64,000 nucleotides of DNA from Hymenobacter wooponensis (GTDB lineage: Bacteria > Bacteroidota > Bacteroidia > Cytophagales > Hymenobacteraceae), in assembly GCF_004745865.1 (NCBI RefSeq), contig NZ_SRKZ01000001.1, positions 1,407,786-1,471,785 on the forward strand. The letters are read 5' to 3'. Positions 18,151 through 27,619 of the stretch are shown piece after piece. A model generated the notes under the pieces. The model made no database searches, had not been told where the DNA came from, and saw nothing but the letters and a program-made list of their open reading frames with translations. Position numbers and translations under genes: made by a program. The stretch's first letter is position 1. Every line of letters begins with the position of its first letter.

Positions 18151-18236
18151 GAGGTATAACGTATCAGGGGGTGGAATATCCGGTTGGTGTTAAGTGTACA
18201 CAAGCTGGTATTCCACCCCCTGGTACGTTATACCTC
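18151..18236. terminator. Long palindromic hairpin between convergent FKBP 5 and recO
   Basis: 28-bp arms (18151-18178, 18209-18236) with one mismatch and a 30-base loop. It fills the whole space between the two convergent stop codons. No T run on either side, so it may stop transcripts from both directions by structure or be a mobile palindromic element. Confidence 0.6.
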
Positions 18237-18237
18237 A

Positions 18238-18960
18238 TTACAGCTCCGCCAGCACCTCCGACAGAACAGAAAGGGAACGAACGTCGCCGAGGCGCTCTAC
18301 GTGCAGCTGATAGTAGCGAATAAGCACCCCCAGCAATTCCCGCCGAACGCGGCCATTGGGGATTTGAGCGGTGTCTGGAGTGCGAAGCAAATCATCAAAA
18401 TGCTGCTCGAATTCCTGGAAGCGCAGGGCCGTGGGGCCGTGTCCGATGGTAGCGCCGGGTACCTCTGCGCCAAAGGCTACCTGGGAGGTAATCTGCTCAC
18501 CGGTTTCGGGGCCGAAGCCTAGGTACTGACTTAGCTGCAACAGAAATATCAAGGCAAAATTCTCAAACCCTTCCTCCTGCCGGTCGAAGGCCAGGATAGA
18601 GTCGTGGAGAAAATTGAAGAGCGGCTCGTTTTCTTCTTCTTCCAGCAACACTCGGCTCACTACCTCGGAGAGGAACAGGGCAATACTGCTCTTGCGCACA
18701 TCGTAGGGCAGCGTGCGGAAGGGCTCCGCGCAGCGATACTCGGAAAGGCGCGTAATGCCCCCCTGCCGCGAGGTATAGGCCACCAGATCCAGCATGGTGA
18801 AAGGCTGGAAAAGCGCAATGCGTCCGGGCGGCTTAGCCTTACGCACCCCATTTACGAGGTAGCTCTGCAGCCCCAGCCGTTCGGTATAAATCCGGGCAAT
18901 TATGCTGGTTTCACGGTAACGGATGAAGTTAAGAACAATACCGCGGGTCTTGATTAACAT
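18238..18960 (-). CDS. recO: DNA repair protein RecO
   Basis: 240 residues. RecO works with RecF and RecR to load RecA on SSB-coated gaps and anneals strands. The N-terminal OB-fold region starts MLIKTRGIVLNFIRYRETSIIARIYTE, the usual start of Bacteroidota RecO, followed by the GRIALFQPFTMLDLVAY strand; the helical C-terminal half contains LQLSQYLGFGPE. No zinc-binding Cys cluster is seen, as in some other family members. It is downstream of porZ on the same strand with 150 bases between. Confidence 0.93.
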   Translation of the reverse strand: MLIKTRGIVLNFIRYRETSIIARIYTERLGLQSYLVNGVRKAKPPGRIALFQPFTMLDLVAYTSRQGGITRLSEYRCAEPFRTLPYDVRKSSIALFLSEVVSRVLLEEEENEPLFNFLHDSILAFDRQEEGFENFALIFLLQLSQYLGFGPETGEQITSQVAFGAEVPGATIGHGPTALRFQEFEQHFDDLLRTPDTAQIPNGRVRRELLGVLIRYYQLHVERLGDVRSLSVLSEVLAEL

Positions 18961-19110
18961 GCAGTGGGGAGCTTAGGTGGTGTCTTAAGTACGGTTGCGG
19001 GCCCAGGTTGGCCAATTAGCCTTACTGCTGGCCCAGCAAATAAGAACAAGCGCTGTAAGCTCGCCCGTTCCCCAAAAACAGCTTCTAGGCCACTATTTAC
19101 GTGGCCCGCG

Positions 19111-21480
19111 CTATTTTTCTACCACGGCCACTTTGCTGATGCAGCCGTTCTTGCCATCGGCATCTGACGAGAGAACCAGATACACCCCCGACTGCACTTT
19201 GTGCCCGTTGTAATCGGCCAGGTTCCAGACTAGGGTGCCACCAGTGGCGCGGGTTTGATAGACCAGCTTGCCGGTGACGTCGGTAATTTTTACCTGGGCA
19301 TTGTTGGCTAACCCTGAGATGCCTACCTGCCCCGTGAAGTTGGTGCGGACTGGGTTAGGGGACACTTTCGCGCAGCTGGGTTTGCCCTCCGTAACCGTAG
19401 CGGAGCCCCGGTAGGCCACTACCCCGGCATCGGTAGCCACGAAGACTTCGCCGGTTTTGTCGTTCACCTCCACATCCACAATCCGGTCGGAGGGCAAGGG
19501 GCTATTGGCGGTGGTGAAATGCTCCAGCGCTTCAGTAGCATCTTCATTAAATAGCCATAAGCCCCGGTCAGTAGCAAACCACTTGCGGTTGGCACCGTCT
19601 ACGGCAATAGCGCGTACGGCTTCGCCACCCAAGGCCACGAAGCCCGACCCCTCCCCCCTACTCACGAATGGCGTTTGAAAGCCGAGGCCAGTGCTGGGGT
19701 CGAAGGCCGAAATAGGGTCGTTGAAGACAGCAGGCCCTTTGATGGTCGCCACCCAAATATCTCCCCGACGATCTTTCACAATGTCATAGATCTCACCCGA
19801 CGGCAGGCCTTCGCTTTCTGAGAAAGACCGGGTAGTGCGGCTTTCCTGGTTGTAGGCCACTAAGCCGAGCTGAGTACCTACGGGCGCCCGGGCTCTTGAT
19901 ATCCAGACCCCACCCACGTCATCCAGAGCAAGGCGCTCCATGTTTTCGCTACCGCTAAAGTACGGCACAATGGCCCAGGTGCTGGCCGCGGGGTCAAATG
20001 TAAACACGCCAGAGAGCCCTGGTATCTGGTGGCGGTTCACTACCCACACTTTACCATCGGGCGCTGCTACCACATCAGTCACGCGGGTATACGTGGCATC
20101 AACGGGAGGCCCCACCACTGGGACAGGGTACCGCAAGGGGTTGGGCAAGCCTGACACCGGATTAAACAGCCGAAAATTACCCGGCCCCTTCCACTCCAGC
20201 ACGCCGTTGCCGTAGCTGGCCACGTAGAGCGTACCATCGGGCGTGCGGGTGCCGCGAACCGGATCAAGCAGGTTGGGATATTGAGCAGCCGAGAGCGAAG
20301 CAGAAGTAATATTCTGCCACTGCCCTTGAGCGTACTCATAAAAACCCAATTGGCTGCGCTCCTGCACGTACCGGTCGCTGTAGGCGCCACTGAAGATGTC
20401 TACCGTGTTCGTGCGGGCATCGGCCAGCACGCTGTACGACTTGGTACTGGCGGGAGCGTTGGTCAGATACTGCTCTGCCTGCTGGCCAGTAGCCGATACC
20501 TTCAGCAGCCCGTTGGCAAAATCAGCGAGGAAGTAGTTGCCATCTTTGGCCCGCACAGCAGCCTGCGGATTCTGGAGCAGGGCCGGGCGCAACGTATTTG
20601 CTACAACGCCGGTAGCGGGGTTAAGCACCGAAACCTTCTGGTTATCGGTTACGAGCAAGCCCGCCCGGGAGGAAGACAGCTGACGAAACTCCACGCCCGT
20701 TACGCCCCCCACAGGCTGCCAACTTTGCGCTGGCTGGCTGGGGTTGTAGCCGTAAAGCCGGTCGCCGTTGATGCCGAGGTACACAACCCCGTTGTGCACC
20801 CCCAGCGTCCGGAAGGGATTGCCAGCGCGGGGAGCAAAATCAGTAGTCCAAACGCGGTAATCGAGTAAGTTATCGGTGAGGCGGGCGCGCAGCACACCGG
20901 CCGAGGTGGCCGCAACAAGTACTCCGTTGGCCGCTGCCGTTGAATACACCTCCACTATGGTGCCGCCGGGCCCAATATTGGTATATGAGTCGCGGATTTC
21001 CAGCTTCACTAAATCCACCGCCACTATCCCGAAGCTGCACGCCAGATAAGCTATTTTGTTGTTGATGCTGATCTGGTTGATCCTCTTCGTTCCTTGAATC
21101 TCTTTGCGGGCAATATCATTCAGGTTGAGGATGGCCCCATCCGAAAGGCGCAGGATATCGAGGTTGGTAGAGCGGTAGGCCACTACTACCTGCTGACTCA
21201 CGGAGTCGTAGGCCAGGGTGCTGACGCCTACATCGTGCAAACCATCGCGGCGCGAAAGCAAGCGGGTGGTGTTAAGATCCTTATCGAAGTAGAAGAAGGC
21301 ATCTTCGGTAGCCACATATACCCGGCTGCCCACATCGGCTAACGACTTTGCCCGGTTAATAGGTAAGTGCAGTTGCCAGTCGCCAAAGCCCGCCGTTGAC
21401 TGGCCTAGAGCCGCAGGCACCGTTAACAGCAGAAAGCCGAGGCTGAACACGACCCGGCGCAGGCGTAGTAGTAGAATCAT
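19111..21480 (-). CDS. porZ: PorZ, T9SS surface protein linked to A-LPS attachment
   Basis: 789 residues; the ATG at 21480 is chosen because the signal peptide (LLLTVPAALGQ) follows it directly, and 12 extra residues from 21516 are possible. The start of the mature protein, FGDWQLHLPINRAKSLADVG, then RVYVATEDAFFYFDKDLN and DGLHDVGVSTLAYD, is diagnostic for PorZ with its two beta-propellers. A C-terminal sorting domain (KVSPNPVRTNFTGQVGIS to KVAVVEK) completes the architecture. In Porphyromonas gingivalis PorZ is needed for correct PorU sortase work and A-LPS delivery. Genes for PorU and PorV lie at 57-62 kb of this window. Confidence 0.88.
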   Translation of the reverse strand: MILLLRLRRVVFSLGFLLLTVPAALGQSTAGFGDWQLHLPINRAKSLADVGSRVYVATEDAFFYFDKDLNTTRLLSRRDGLHDVGVSTLAYDSVSQQVVVAYRSTNLDILRLSDGAILNLNDIARKEIQGTKRINQISINNKIAYLACSFGIVAVDLVKLEIRDSYTNIGPGGTIVEVYSTAAANGVLVAATSAGVLRARLTDNLLDYRVWTTDFAPRAGNPFRTLGVHNGVVYLGINGDRLYGYNPSQPAQSWQPVGGVTGVEFRQLSSSRAGLLVTDNQKVSVLNPATGVVANTLRPALLQNPQAAVRAKDGNYFLADFANGLLKVSATGQQAEQYLTNAPASTKSYSVLADARTNTVDIFSGAYSDRYVQERSQLGFYEYAQGQWQNITSASLSAAQYPNLLDPVRGTRTPDGTLYVASYGNGVLEWKGPGNFRLFNPVSGLPNPLRYPVPVVGPPVDATYTRVTDVVAAPDGKVWVVNRHQIPGLSGVFTFDPAASTWAIVPYFSGSENMERLALDDVGGVWISRARAPVGTQLGLVAYNQESRTTRSFSESEGLPSGEIYDIVKDRRGDIWVATIKGPAVFNDPISAFDPSTGLGFQTPFVSRGEGSGFVALGGEAVRAIAVDGANRKWFATDRGLWLFNEDATEALEHFTTANSPLPSDRIVDVEVNDKTGEVFVATDAGVVAYRGSATVTEGKPSCAKVSPNPVRTNFTGQVGISGLANNAQVKITDVTGKLVYQTRATGGTLVWNLADYNGHKVQSGVYLVLSSDADGKNGCISKVAVVEK

Positions 21481-21660
21481 CGGCAGGAAGTTGCGACGCG
21501 AATAACGAACCGGCAAGGTAACGACGAGCCGCAGGCTTTAGTGCAGCTTTAAGCTTGTAAGCACTAGTATAAAGCTGATGGTGTGGGCTAGAACAGCAAC
21601 AGAGGTGGCCTAGAGAGTGCCGGGCCCTCTGCTGTGCTTGGCCTTGCCGTTTAGAGCTAC

Positions 21661-22284
21661 CTAGCGGGCCGCGGCTTTGCTTATGGGTTCAGCCGTTTTT
21701 TCCTTCATGCCTTCCTGAAAGCAATAGCGGCAACGGGCCTCATACGCATCGGTCTCCCCTAGCAAAATCTTGTCTTCGGACGCCGCCACACGGAAAGAGT
21801 AGGAGGCTATTTCCCCGCAACACACGCAGATGGCGTGCACTTTGGTCACGAACTCAGCCACGGCCATAAGCGCGGGCATCGGCCCGAAGGGCTTACCCAG
21901 GAAGTCCATGTCTAGGCCTGCCACAATCACGCGAGTGCCCTGGTTTGCCAGCTGCACGCACACGTCTACCAGTGATTCGTCGAAGAACTGCGCTTCGTCA
22001 ATGCCTACCACGTCGCAGCCGCCAGCCAGCAGGAGCATTTCCTGGGCTACGGGCACTGGCGTGGAGCGGATGCTATTGGCATTGTGCGACACCACGTCCT
22101 CAACGTGGTAGCGGGTATCGAGGGCGGGCTTGAAGATTTCAACCCGCTGGCGGGCAATTTTAGCACGGTTGAGACGCCGGATCAGCTCCTCGGTTTTACC
22201 CGAAAACATGGAGCCGCAGACAACCTCAATCCAGCCCCGGCGAGCTACGCCCGGACCCGTACCAACGCGGGGTTCTATAAACAC
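21661..22284 (-). CDS. tdk: Thymidine kinase (type II)
   Basis: 207 residues. It phosphorylates thymidine to dTMP in pyrimidine salvage. P-loop [11 protein letters not shown] (about residues 24-34), Walker B-like [11 protein letters not shown], the [14 protein letters not shown] segment and the zinc lasso (CVCCGE ... CRYC, four Cys) all match the type II (Tk1/bacterial) family. The N-terminus has about 15 extra residues before the core, as in some Bacteroidota. It is monocistronic, 180 bases upstream of porZ on the same strand. Confidence 0.95.
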   Translation of the reverse strand: MFIEPRVGTGPGVARRGWIEVVCGSMFSGKTEELIRRLNRAKIARQRVEIFKPALDTRYHVEDVVSHNANSIRSTPVPVAQEMLLLAGGCDVVGIDEAQFFDESLVDVCVQLANQGTRVIVAGLDMDFLGKPFGPMPALMAVAEFVTKVHAICVCCGEIASYSFRVAASEDKILLGETDAYEARCRYCFQEGMKEKTAEPISKAAAR

Positions 22285-22505
22285 AGACTTGTCAGTTAGT
22301 AGTGGGCAAGAGTCAGGAGCCTGACGACCTTCGGAACCTCTAAAGTACAGCTTTCAGCTGCTAGCCTCAAAGCCAGCTTCGCCATTTTCCCTTGAAGCGA
22401 GGCTACCAGGCCGGCGGTTGCCAACAGCAAAAGGCTTGCTATCAGTCGAATGCCGCGCACCTATTTGGCTTAGCCACTTTTGGCAGACCACCCGATACCA
22501 AGTAC

Positions 22506-22838
22506 CTAGGGCAAGTCGTTGAGATAGGTCACGTGCGGGAACTGCACGGGCTCAGGTACCCGGCCTACTACGTCGCCAGCGGGCAGGCGTGTTTGGCAGG
22601 TGAGGCGCTCGGTGGGCAGCAAGCGGCCCAGGGCGCGGTAGCGCAACTCGGCGTCGGAAGGCGGCGTTAGGAGGTCGGCTCCGCTGAGTACGTGCAGGCG
22701 GCAGGTGGTGCAGCGGCCCTTGGCCCCACAAGCATGCATCCAGTCGTGGCCAGCGGCTTGCAGCGCGGCCAGCAACGTAGCGCCAGGCAGTACCGAAACC
22801 GGAGCAGCAGGCAGATTTTGAACTGTTAGAGTGGGCAT
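22506..22838 (-). CDS. 2Fe-2S ferredoxin, plant type
   Basis: 110 residues. Cluster ligands are Cys37, Cys43 and Cys46 (CGAKGRCTTC) and Cys81 (LTCQTRL), the plant/adrenodoxin-type C-x5-C-x2-C...C pattern. The N-terminal strand MPTLTVQNLP and LLAALQAAGHDWMHACG support the fold. It is a soluble one-electron carrier; the partner is unknown. It is distinct from the ISC-type ferredoxin at 40201-40530. It is divergent from the unknown gene at 22873 with only 34 bases between starts, so both promoters overlap. Confidence 0.9.
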   Translation of the reverse strand: MPTLTVQNLPAAPVSVLPGATLLAALQAAGHDWMHACGAKGRCTTCRLHVLSGADLLTPPSDAELRYRALGRLLPTERLTCQTRLPAGDVVGRVPEPVQFPHVTYLNDLP

Positions 22839-22872
22839 CTTTCCCTAAATTGCCCGTTGAATCAGGCTTTCA

Positions 22873-24051
22873 ATGAATAACAAATATAGCCTCGCCAAGC
22901 GCGAACATTACGGGCGCCTGCTGGCCGCTCTGCTCTGCGACCAGCACTTCGGAGCCCGCCCTACGGCTACGCTCGACGGCCCGGCCGTACTGCGCTTTAC
23001 CCCCATCCGACAGGTAAACCTGTTTGTGGTGCAGCAGCTGCTAGGCCAGTGGATGTTGGAAATGGGTAACCTCCGTAGCCCCTATTTTGATTTCGAGGAT
23101 GCGGAAGTGCGCCAGGCCCTTACGCAGTTTATGAACGTGCTCTCGCGGCGCATCAAGCTAAGCCGGCCGGTATTTGAGCCGCTGCTAGCTCAAGCCATCT
23201 GCGACACGCTACTGGGCGGCATTGATCCCGCTGAAACCTTCGTGCAGAAGCTAGTAGGTGAGCAGGCTTCAACCTCCCCGGAGAAGCTTCGCGACACATT
23301 GCGTTATCTGGAAGTAAACAAGCCCCTGTTCGCGGGCTTTCTAGATACCCTCCCCGCGGATGAAGTGCAGGAGCGTGATTACCTGCTGAGCCGCTTCCGC
23401 CTGTATGTAAAGTCGCACGCCCAAGACCAGCAGCCTTTAGCTGCTATTGTACAGGAGTTTAACGCTTTGCTCCCGCTCACTGAGGCTGATTTGTTTGAGG
23501 AGGCTGCGCCAACTCCATCTCCCACTCCTGCGCCAGCAGTACCGCCGGCACCCGTCGCTCCTGAAAAGGTTGCGCCCGCTCCGCCTGCCCCTACACCCGT
23601 AGCAGCAGCTCCTACTCCAGCACCCGCCCCAGAACCTAAAGCGCCTGCAGCACCAGCTACTCCCTCGGAGCCGCGCACATTGGTACAGGAGGCTCCGGCA
23701 GCTGGAGTACCGCTTTACGCTAAGCTGCAAGCTGAGCAGCCGGCAGCTCCTTCACTCAGCGAAACCCTGCGGCAAGAGCGCCCAGCCGCCGCCACGCTAG
23801 CAGAAAAAGCCCCTAAAGTAGAGTCATTGCGGGAGGCCATTTCCATCAACCAGCGGTTTAGCTTCATCAATGAGCTATTCAATGGGGAGAATATGGAGTA
23901 TCACTCAGTGATTCAACACCTAGATACGCTGCCCAATGCGGAGTCAGCGAAGCGCTACGTGACGGAAAACCTGGCGGCGCAGTATAACTGGTCGCGCAAG
24001 GAGGAACACGTAAACAAGCTTCTAAAGCTCATTGACCGTAAGTTCGCCTAA
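22873..24051 (+). CDS. Unknown two-domain protein with proline/alanine-rich linker
   Basis: 392 residues, no signal peptide, probably cytoplasmic. The N-terminal helical domain (about 1-210) begins MNNKYSLAKREHYGRLLAALL. A Pro/Ala-rich linker (about 215-280, repeated 'PAPTP/PAPAP') and an acidic/Ala-rich stretch follow. The C-terminal domain (about 320-392) reads SINQRFSFINELFNGENMEY and ends LLKLIDRKFA, a helical module I associate with conserved hypothetical proteins of Cytophagales. No enzymatic motif seen. The linker suggests a scaffold joining two partners. Ends at a strong bidirectional terminator. Confidence 0.75.
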   Translation: MNNKYSLAKREHYGRLLAALLCDQHFGARPTATLDGPAVLRFTPIRQVNLFVVQQLLGQWMLEMGNLRSPYFDFEDAEVRQALTQFMNVLSRRIKLSRPVFEPLLAQAICDTLLGGIDPAETFVQKLVGEQASTSPEKLRDTLRYLEVNKPLFAGFLDTLPADEVQERDYLLSRFRLYVKSHAQDQQPLAAIVQEFNALLPLTEADLFEEAAPTPSPTPAPAVPPAPVAPEKVAPAPPAPTPVAAAPTPAPAPEPKAPAAPATPSEPRTLVQEAPAAGVPLYAKLQAEQPAAPSLSETLRQERPAAATLAEKAPKVESLREAISINQRFSFINELFNGENMEYHSVIQHLDTLPNAESAKRYVTENLAAQYNWSRKEEHVNKLLKLIDRKFA

Positions 24052-24073
24052 GCATACTTCATCAAGCCCAGCT

Positions 24074-24119
24074 AAAAGCCCCTACTGCTCAGACGACACT
24101 GAGCAGTAGGGGCTTTTTT
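24074..24119. terminator. Bidirectional terminator between convergent genes
   Basis: Perfect 18-bp arms (24074-24091, 24100-24117) with an 8-base loop; T run on the plus strand and A run on the other side. Serves the unknown gene (+) and rodA (-). Confidence 0.9.
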
Positions 24120-24184
24120 AGTTGCAGTGGAAGAGATACAGGTAGCGCTGCGAAGCTGCTGGCTGCGCTCCTAGGCCTGAGTAC

Positions 24185-25483
24185 TTAATAGCGCTCTAGG
24201 TCTTGCTTGCGGTAGGCATCAATGGCCAACAGAATAAAAAGCAGGGTGGTGAAGGACCAGAGGGAGGAACCACCATAGCTGAAGAAGGGCAGCGGAATCC
24301 CTACCACGGGCGCTAGGCCTATGGTCATGCCAATGTTGACGCAGAAGTGGAAAAAGATGATGCTAGCCACGCAATACCCATACGTGCGCCCAAAAACCGA
24401 CTTCTGCCGCTCCGCCACGTACAGTATGCGCCCCAGCAAAACCATGAATAGAATGATAACCACCATGGTGCCTACCCATCCCCACTCCTCGCCTACCGTG
24501 CAGAAGATAAAGTCGGTGCTTTGCTCGGGCACGAAGTCGAACTTGGTTTGAGTGCCCTGCAGAAAGCCTTTGCCCGCGAAGCCACCTGAACCGATGGCAA
24601 TTTTCGACTGCGTCACGTTCCAGCCCACACCCAGGGGGTCGGCGGAGGGGTTAATGAGTACTTCGATACGCTTGCGCTGGTGGGCCTGCAGCACGTTGTT
24701 AAAGAAAAAGTCTACCCCGAACACCATACCTACTACCACGGCCCACACCGATAACGCTAGTACCAAATGATGCCGGAATATTCGGGTGTTGAAAGCAAAT
24801 ACTAGCCCTAGCAGCACCGTGAAGGCACCTACCAGCCAGAGCTTAGGTACCAGCAGCGAAAGAATAAGCACGACACCTGCTGCGGCCAGAATCAAGAGAA
24901 TGAGCGGCGACATGCCTTCCCGAAAGTAAGCCAGCAGGAAGGCACCGAAAACCAGCGCCTGCCCCGTTTCGTTGGCGGCAATAATGAGCAAGGGAGGCAG
25001 CAAGGTGAGGCCCGCTAGCACCAGCTGGTCGCGGAAGTTTTGCTGGCGCAGGTTAATGCCCGCCATGTAGCGAGAAACCGCCAGAGCCGTAATGAACTTA
25101 GCAAACTCAGCGGGCTGCAAACGCACCGGGCCTAACTCCAGCCAAGAGCGTGAGCCAGCAATAGGCCTAGCAATAAACGGCGTAACAATTAGCAGCAGAA
25201 TCATGGCCCCGTAGAGCACAAACGCGAAGGTATCGTAGGCCTTGTAGTCGATAACAAGCAGCACAACAATGAGCACCACTGCCGTGCCAATCCACAGAAT
25301 CTGCTTGAACCAGTTGAAAGCCATCAATTCCTGGAAGCTCAAATGGCTGAACGGATTTTCGGGCGCATCAGGTGAGTAGCTGGCCGCATACACGCTCAGC
25401 CACCCCACTCCCACCATGAGCAGATAAATGAGAACCGTTATCCAGTCGATGCTGCGCGAATATCTGGCCGGTGAAGTGGGCAT
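24185..25483 (-). CDS. rodA: RodA, elongasome peptidoglycan glycosyltransferase
   Basis: 432 residues with about ten membrane segments. SEDS family protein that polymerises lipid II during cell elongation with PBP2. Seen: SRSWLELGPVRLQPAEFAK, the conserved region with the essential acidic residue nearby, GWNVTQSKIAIGSGG, and PFFSYGGSSL in the last third. Length is slightly larger than in E. coli. It is the last gene of mreB-mreC-mreD-mrdA-rodA, 83 bases after the PBP2 gene, so probably in the same transcript. Its sequence belongs to RodA rather than FtsW by context. Confidence 0.93.
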   Translation of the reverse strand: MPTSPARYSRSIDWITVLIYLLMVGVGWLSVYAASYSPDAPENPFSHLSFQELMAFNWFKQILWIGTAVVLIVVLLVIDYKAYDTFAFVLYGAMILLLIVTPFIARPIAGSRSWLELGPVRLQPAEFAKFITALAVSRYMAGINLRQQNFRDQLVLAGLTLLPPLLIIAANETGQALVFGAFLLAYFREGMSPLILLILAAAGVVLILSLLVPKLWLVGAFTVLLGLVFAFNTRIFRHHLVLALSVWAVVVGMVFGVDFFFNNVLQAHQRKRIEVLINPSADPLGVGWNVTQSKIAIGSGGFAGKGFLQGTQTKFDFVPEQSTDFIFCTVGEEWGWVGTMVVIILFMVLLGRILYVAERQKSVFGRTYGYCVASIIFFHFCVNIGMTIGLAPVVGIPLPFFSYGGSSLWSFTTLLFILLAIDAYRKQDLERY

Positions 25484-25566
25484 ATGGGTGGATTTATTCT
25501 GAGGAGTACCTGAAAGCTACCTTCTGCAGCAGGCTCCAAAAACTTCTTTTGGTTTGGAATACCAGC

Positions 25567-27405
25567 TTAGTGGTGTTTCACGAATCGTTCTGCGGGCCCC
25601 GGCAGCCAGCCTTCCCAGCGCCGGCGCCAGGGGGCAATGTTGCCTCGCAAGTATTTTTCTATCAGCAGTGCCGACAAAGGAGCGGCAGAGCTGCCCCCGA
25701 AACCGGCATTTTCAATAAACACGGCAATGGCAATCTTCGGGTCTTCAGCCGGAGCAAAGGCCGCGAAGGTAGCGTGGTCATCGCCGTGGGGGTTTTGCAC
25801 GGTACCCGTTTTACCGGCTACGGAAATGCCCACGTCGAGCAGGCTAGCGTTGCCACCAGTACCTCCACGGCCATCTACCACACTCTGCATCCCCGGTATA
25901 ATCTCGTCGAAGTGAATGGGGTCAACACCTACGGTGTGGCGCACCGTGTACTGCGGAAGTGGTCCGCCCTGCCCAATCCCCTTCACAAAGTGAGGGGTGT
26001 AGTACCAGCCCCGGTTGGCAATGGTTGCCATGATGTTCGCCATCTGTAGGCCAGTAATACCAATTTCGCCCTGCCCGATGCTGAGTGAGTATACCGTGCG
26101 GTAGTTCCAGCGGTGATAGCCATTGCGCTTATCGTAGAAATCAGGGGAAGGTATCAAGCCTCTTTTCTCCTGCGATAAGTCTACGCCGAGCTTTTCGCCG
26201 AGCCCAAACTGCATCACCTTCCGGCGCCATTCACCTAGGCCTAGGCGGGCGTCCTCGAAGCGGTTAGCCGAGCGGCCCCGCAGCACCGCTGCCCGCATCA
26301 CTTGGTAGAAATAGGGATTACAGCTGTTCTTGATGGCAATACCTACGTTACTGGGGTACTCGTGGCGGTGGGTACAGCGCACCAGCTTCCAATTACACGC
26401 AAACCCTGTTTGCGGTGTTACCACACCCATTTGCAATGCCACCAGCTCGTTCACCAGCTTGAAGGTGGAGCCGGGAGGGTAAGTTGCCATCAGAGGGCGG
26501 TTGAACAGGGGGCGCTCTGGATTATTGAGCAGGTCCATATACCGGTTGCCCATGCCCTTGCCTGAAAGAGTAGCCGGATCAAACATCGGCGCCGATACGA
26601 ACGCCAAAATTTCGCCGGTTTTAGGGTCTAAGGCTACTACCGAGCCGCGCTTGCCCGCCATTAGCTGCTCGGCGTAGGCCTGCAGATCGGAGTCAATGCT
26701 CAGGTGCAGGTCTTGCCCGGCTATGGAGAGCGTATCAAACTCGCCCCCCCGGAAGGCGCCTTTCTCAATGCCCCGCACGTTTACCATGCGGTACTGCACA
26801 CCCCGGCGGCCCATAAGCTGGGGCTCGTAGAAAGACTCTAGGCCTGTAATACCCAAGAACTCGCCGGCCATGTACTTGGAAAACTTCGGCTTTTCTAAAA
26901 AGGCCGGTGTAATGGCTCCTACATACCCCAAGGCGTGGGCCATATTTTTGGTATTGTAAGAGCGAGCCATACGGGCTTTGATGCTGAAGCCCGGAAAGTC
27001 GATGAGGTTGTCTTGAATGGCGGCCAGCTCAGGAGTGCTTAGGTTTTGCACCAGCGGCGAGGCCTTCACTCGGCTATACGCCCGTGCCGCCTTCATGCCC
27101 TCCCGTACTTCCTCAAGGGGCAGCTGGAGCAATTGGCAGAAGCGAGCGGTATCCAGCTTCTTAACCTCCCGGGGTACCACCATGAGGTCGTACACCGGGG
27201 TGTTCTGCACTAAAATCTGACCCTTGCGGTCGTAAATCAGGCCCCGGTACGGAGCCTGTACTATGCGCTGCAGGGTGTTGCGGTCAGCGGCAAGCTTATA
27301 GCTGCCATCCAGCACCTGAATGTAAAAGAGGCGCGCCGCGAAGAGCAGCGCCACGGCCAAGAAAATGGCGTGGACCACGTATTTGCGGCCTTCGAGGTAT
27401 TGCAA
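25567..27405 (-). CDS. mrdA: Penicillin-binding protein 2 (elongation transpeptidase)
   Basis: 612 residues with a TTG start at 27405. A longer frame with TTG at 27465 exists, but it overlaps the promoter box TACCTTTG at 27455-27462, so I prefer the downstream start. One N-terminal membrane anchor (VVHAIFLAVALLFAARLFYI) is followed by the pedestal domain (YRGLIYDRKGQILVQN) and the transpeptidase domain. Active-site motifs are PPGSTFK (Ser about 313), SCN (about 361) and KTGT (about 545). It cross-links peptidoglycan in the side wall with RodA and MreBCD. The absence of an ATG near the first conserved residues makes the exact start uncertain. Confidence 0.92.
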   Translation of the reverse strand: MQYLEGRKYVVHAIFLAVALLFAARLFYIQVLDGSYKLAADRNTLQRIVQAPYRGLIYDRKGQILVQNTPVYDLMVVPREVKKLDTARFCQLLQLPLEEVREGMKAARAYSRVKASPLVQNLSTPELAAIQDNLIDFPGFSIKARMARSYNTKNMAHALGYVGAITPAFLEKPKFSKYMAGEFLGITGLESFYEPQLMGRRGVQYRMVNVRGIEKGAFRGGEFDTLSIAGQDLHLSIDSDLQAYAEQLMAGKRGSVVALDPKTGEILAFVSAPMFDPATLSGKGMGNRYMDLLNNPERPLFNRPLMATYPPGSTFKLVNELVALQMGVVTPQTGFACNWKLVRCTHRHEYPSNVGIAIKNSCNPYFYQVMRAAVLRGRSANRFEDARLGLGEWRRKVMQFGLGEKLGVDLSQEKRGLIPSPDFYDKRNGYHRWNYRTVYSLSIGQGEIGITGLQMANIMATIANRGWYYTPHFVKGIGQGGPLPQYTVRHTVGVDPIHFDEIIPGMQSVVDGRGGTGGNASLLDVGISVAGKTGTVQNPHGDDHATFAAFAPAEDPKIAIAVFIENAGFGGSSAAPLSALLIEKYLRGNIAPWRRRWEGWLPGPAERFVKHH

Positions 27406-27454
27406 AGCGGTGGATTCTGAGAAGTAAGCACTTACGGCCCATCGGCCGGATTTG

Positions 27455-27462
27455 CAAAGGTA
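27455..27462 (-). promoter_or_regulatory. -7 promoter box TACCTTTG upstream of mrdA
   Basis: Exact TAnnTTTG on the minus strand. It suggests that mrdA-rodA also has its own promoter in the mreD-mrdA gap. Confidence 0.5.
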
Positions 27463-27619
27463 CAACGAATGCTCGCCTCTGCTAGTCTCTGGGGTTAGAA
27501 AGACAGCATGCTGCTCTAACCCCTTGGAGGCTGCCGTACTTGGTTTAGCACTTGCCGCGGCCCTTGCGCCGTACGGCGGAGCTTATACAAAGCGTATCGC
27601 CGCCCGCAAGTTCCCGAGC

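Noticed and set aside
20281..20868. 195-codon open frame opposite porZ
   Set aside because: Antisense shadow of porZ with no domain, signal peptide or start context.
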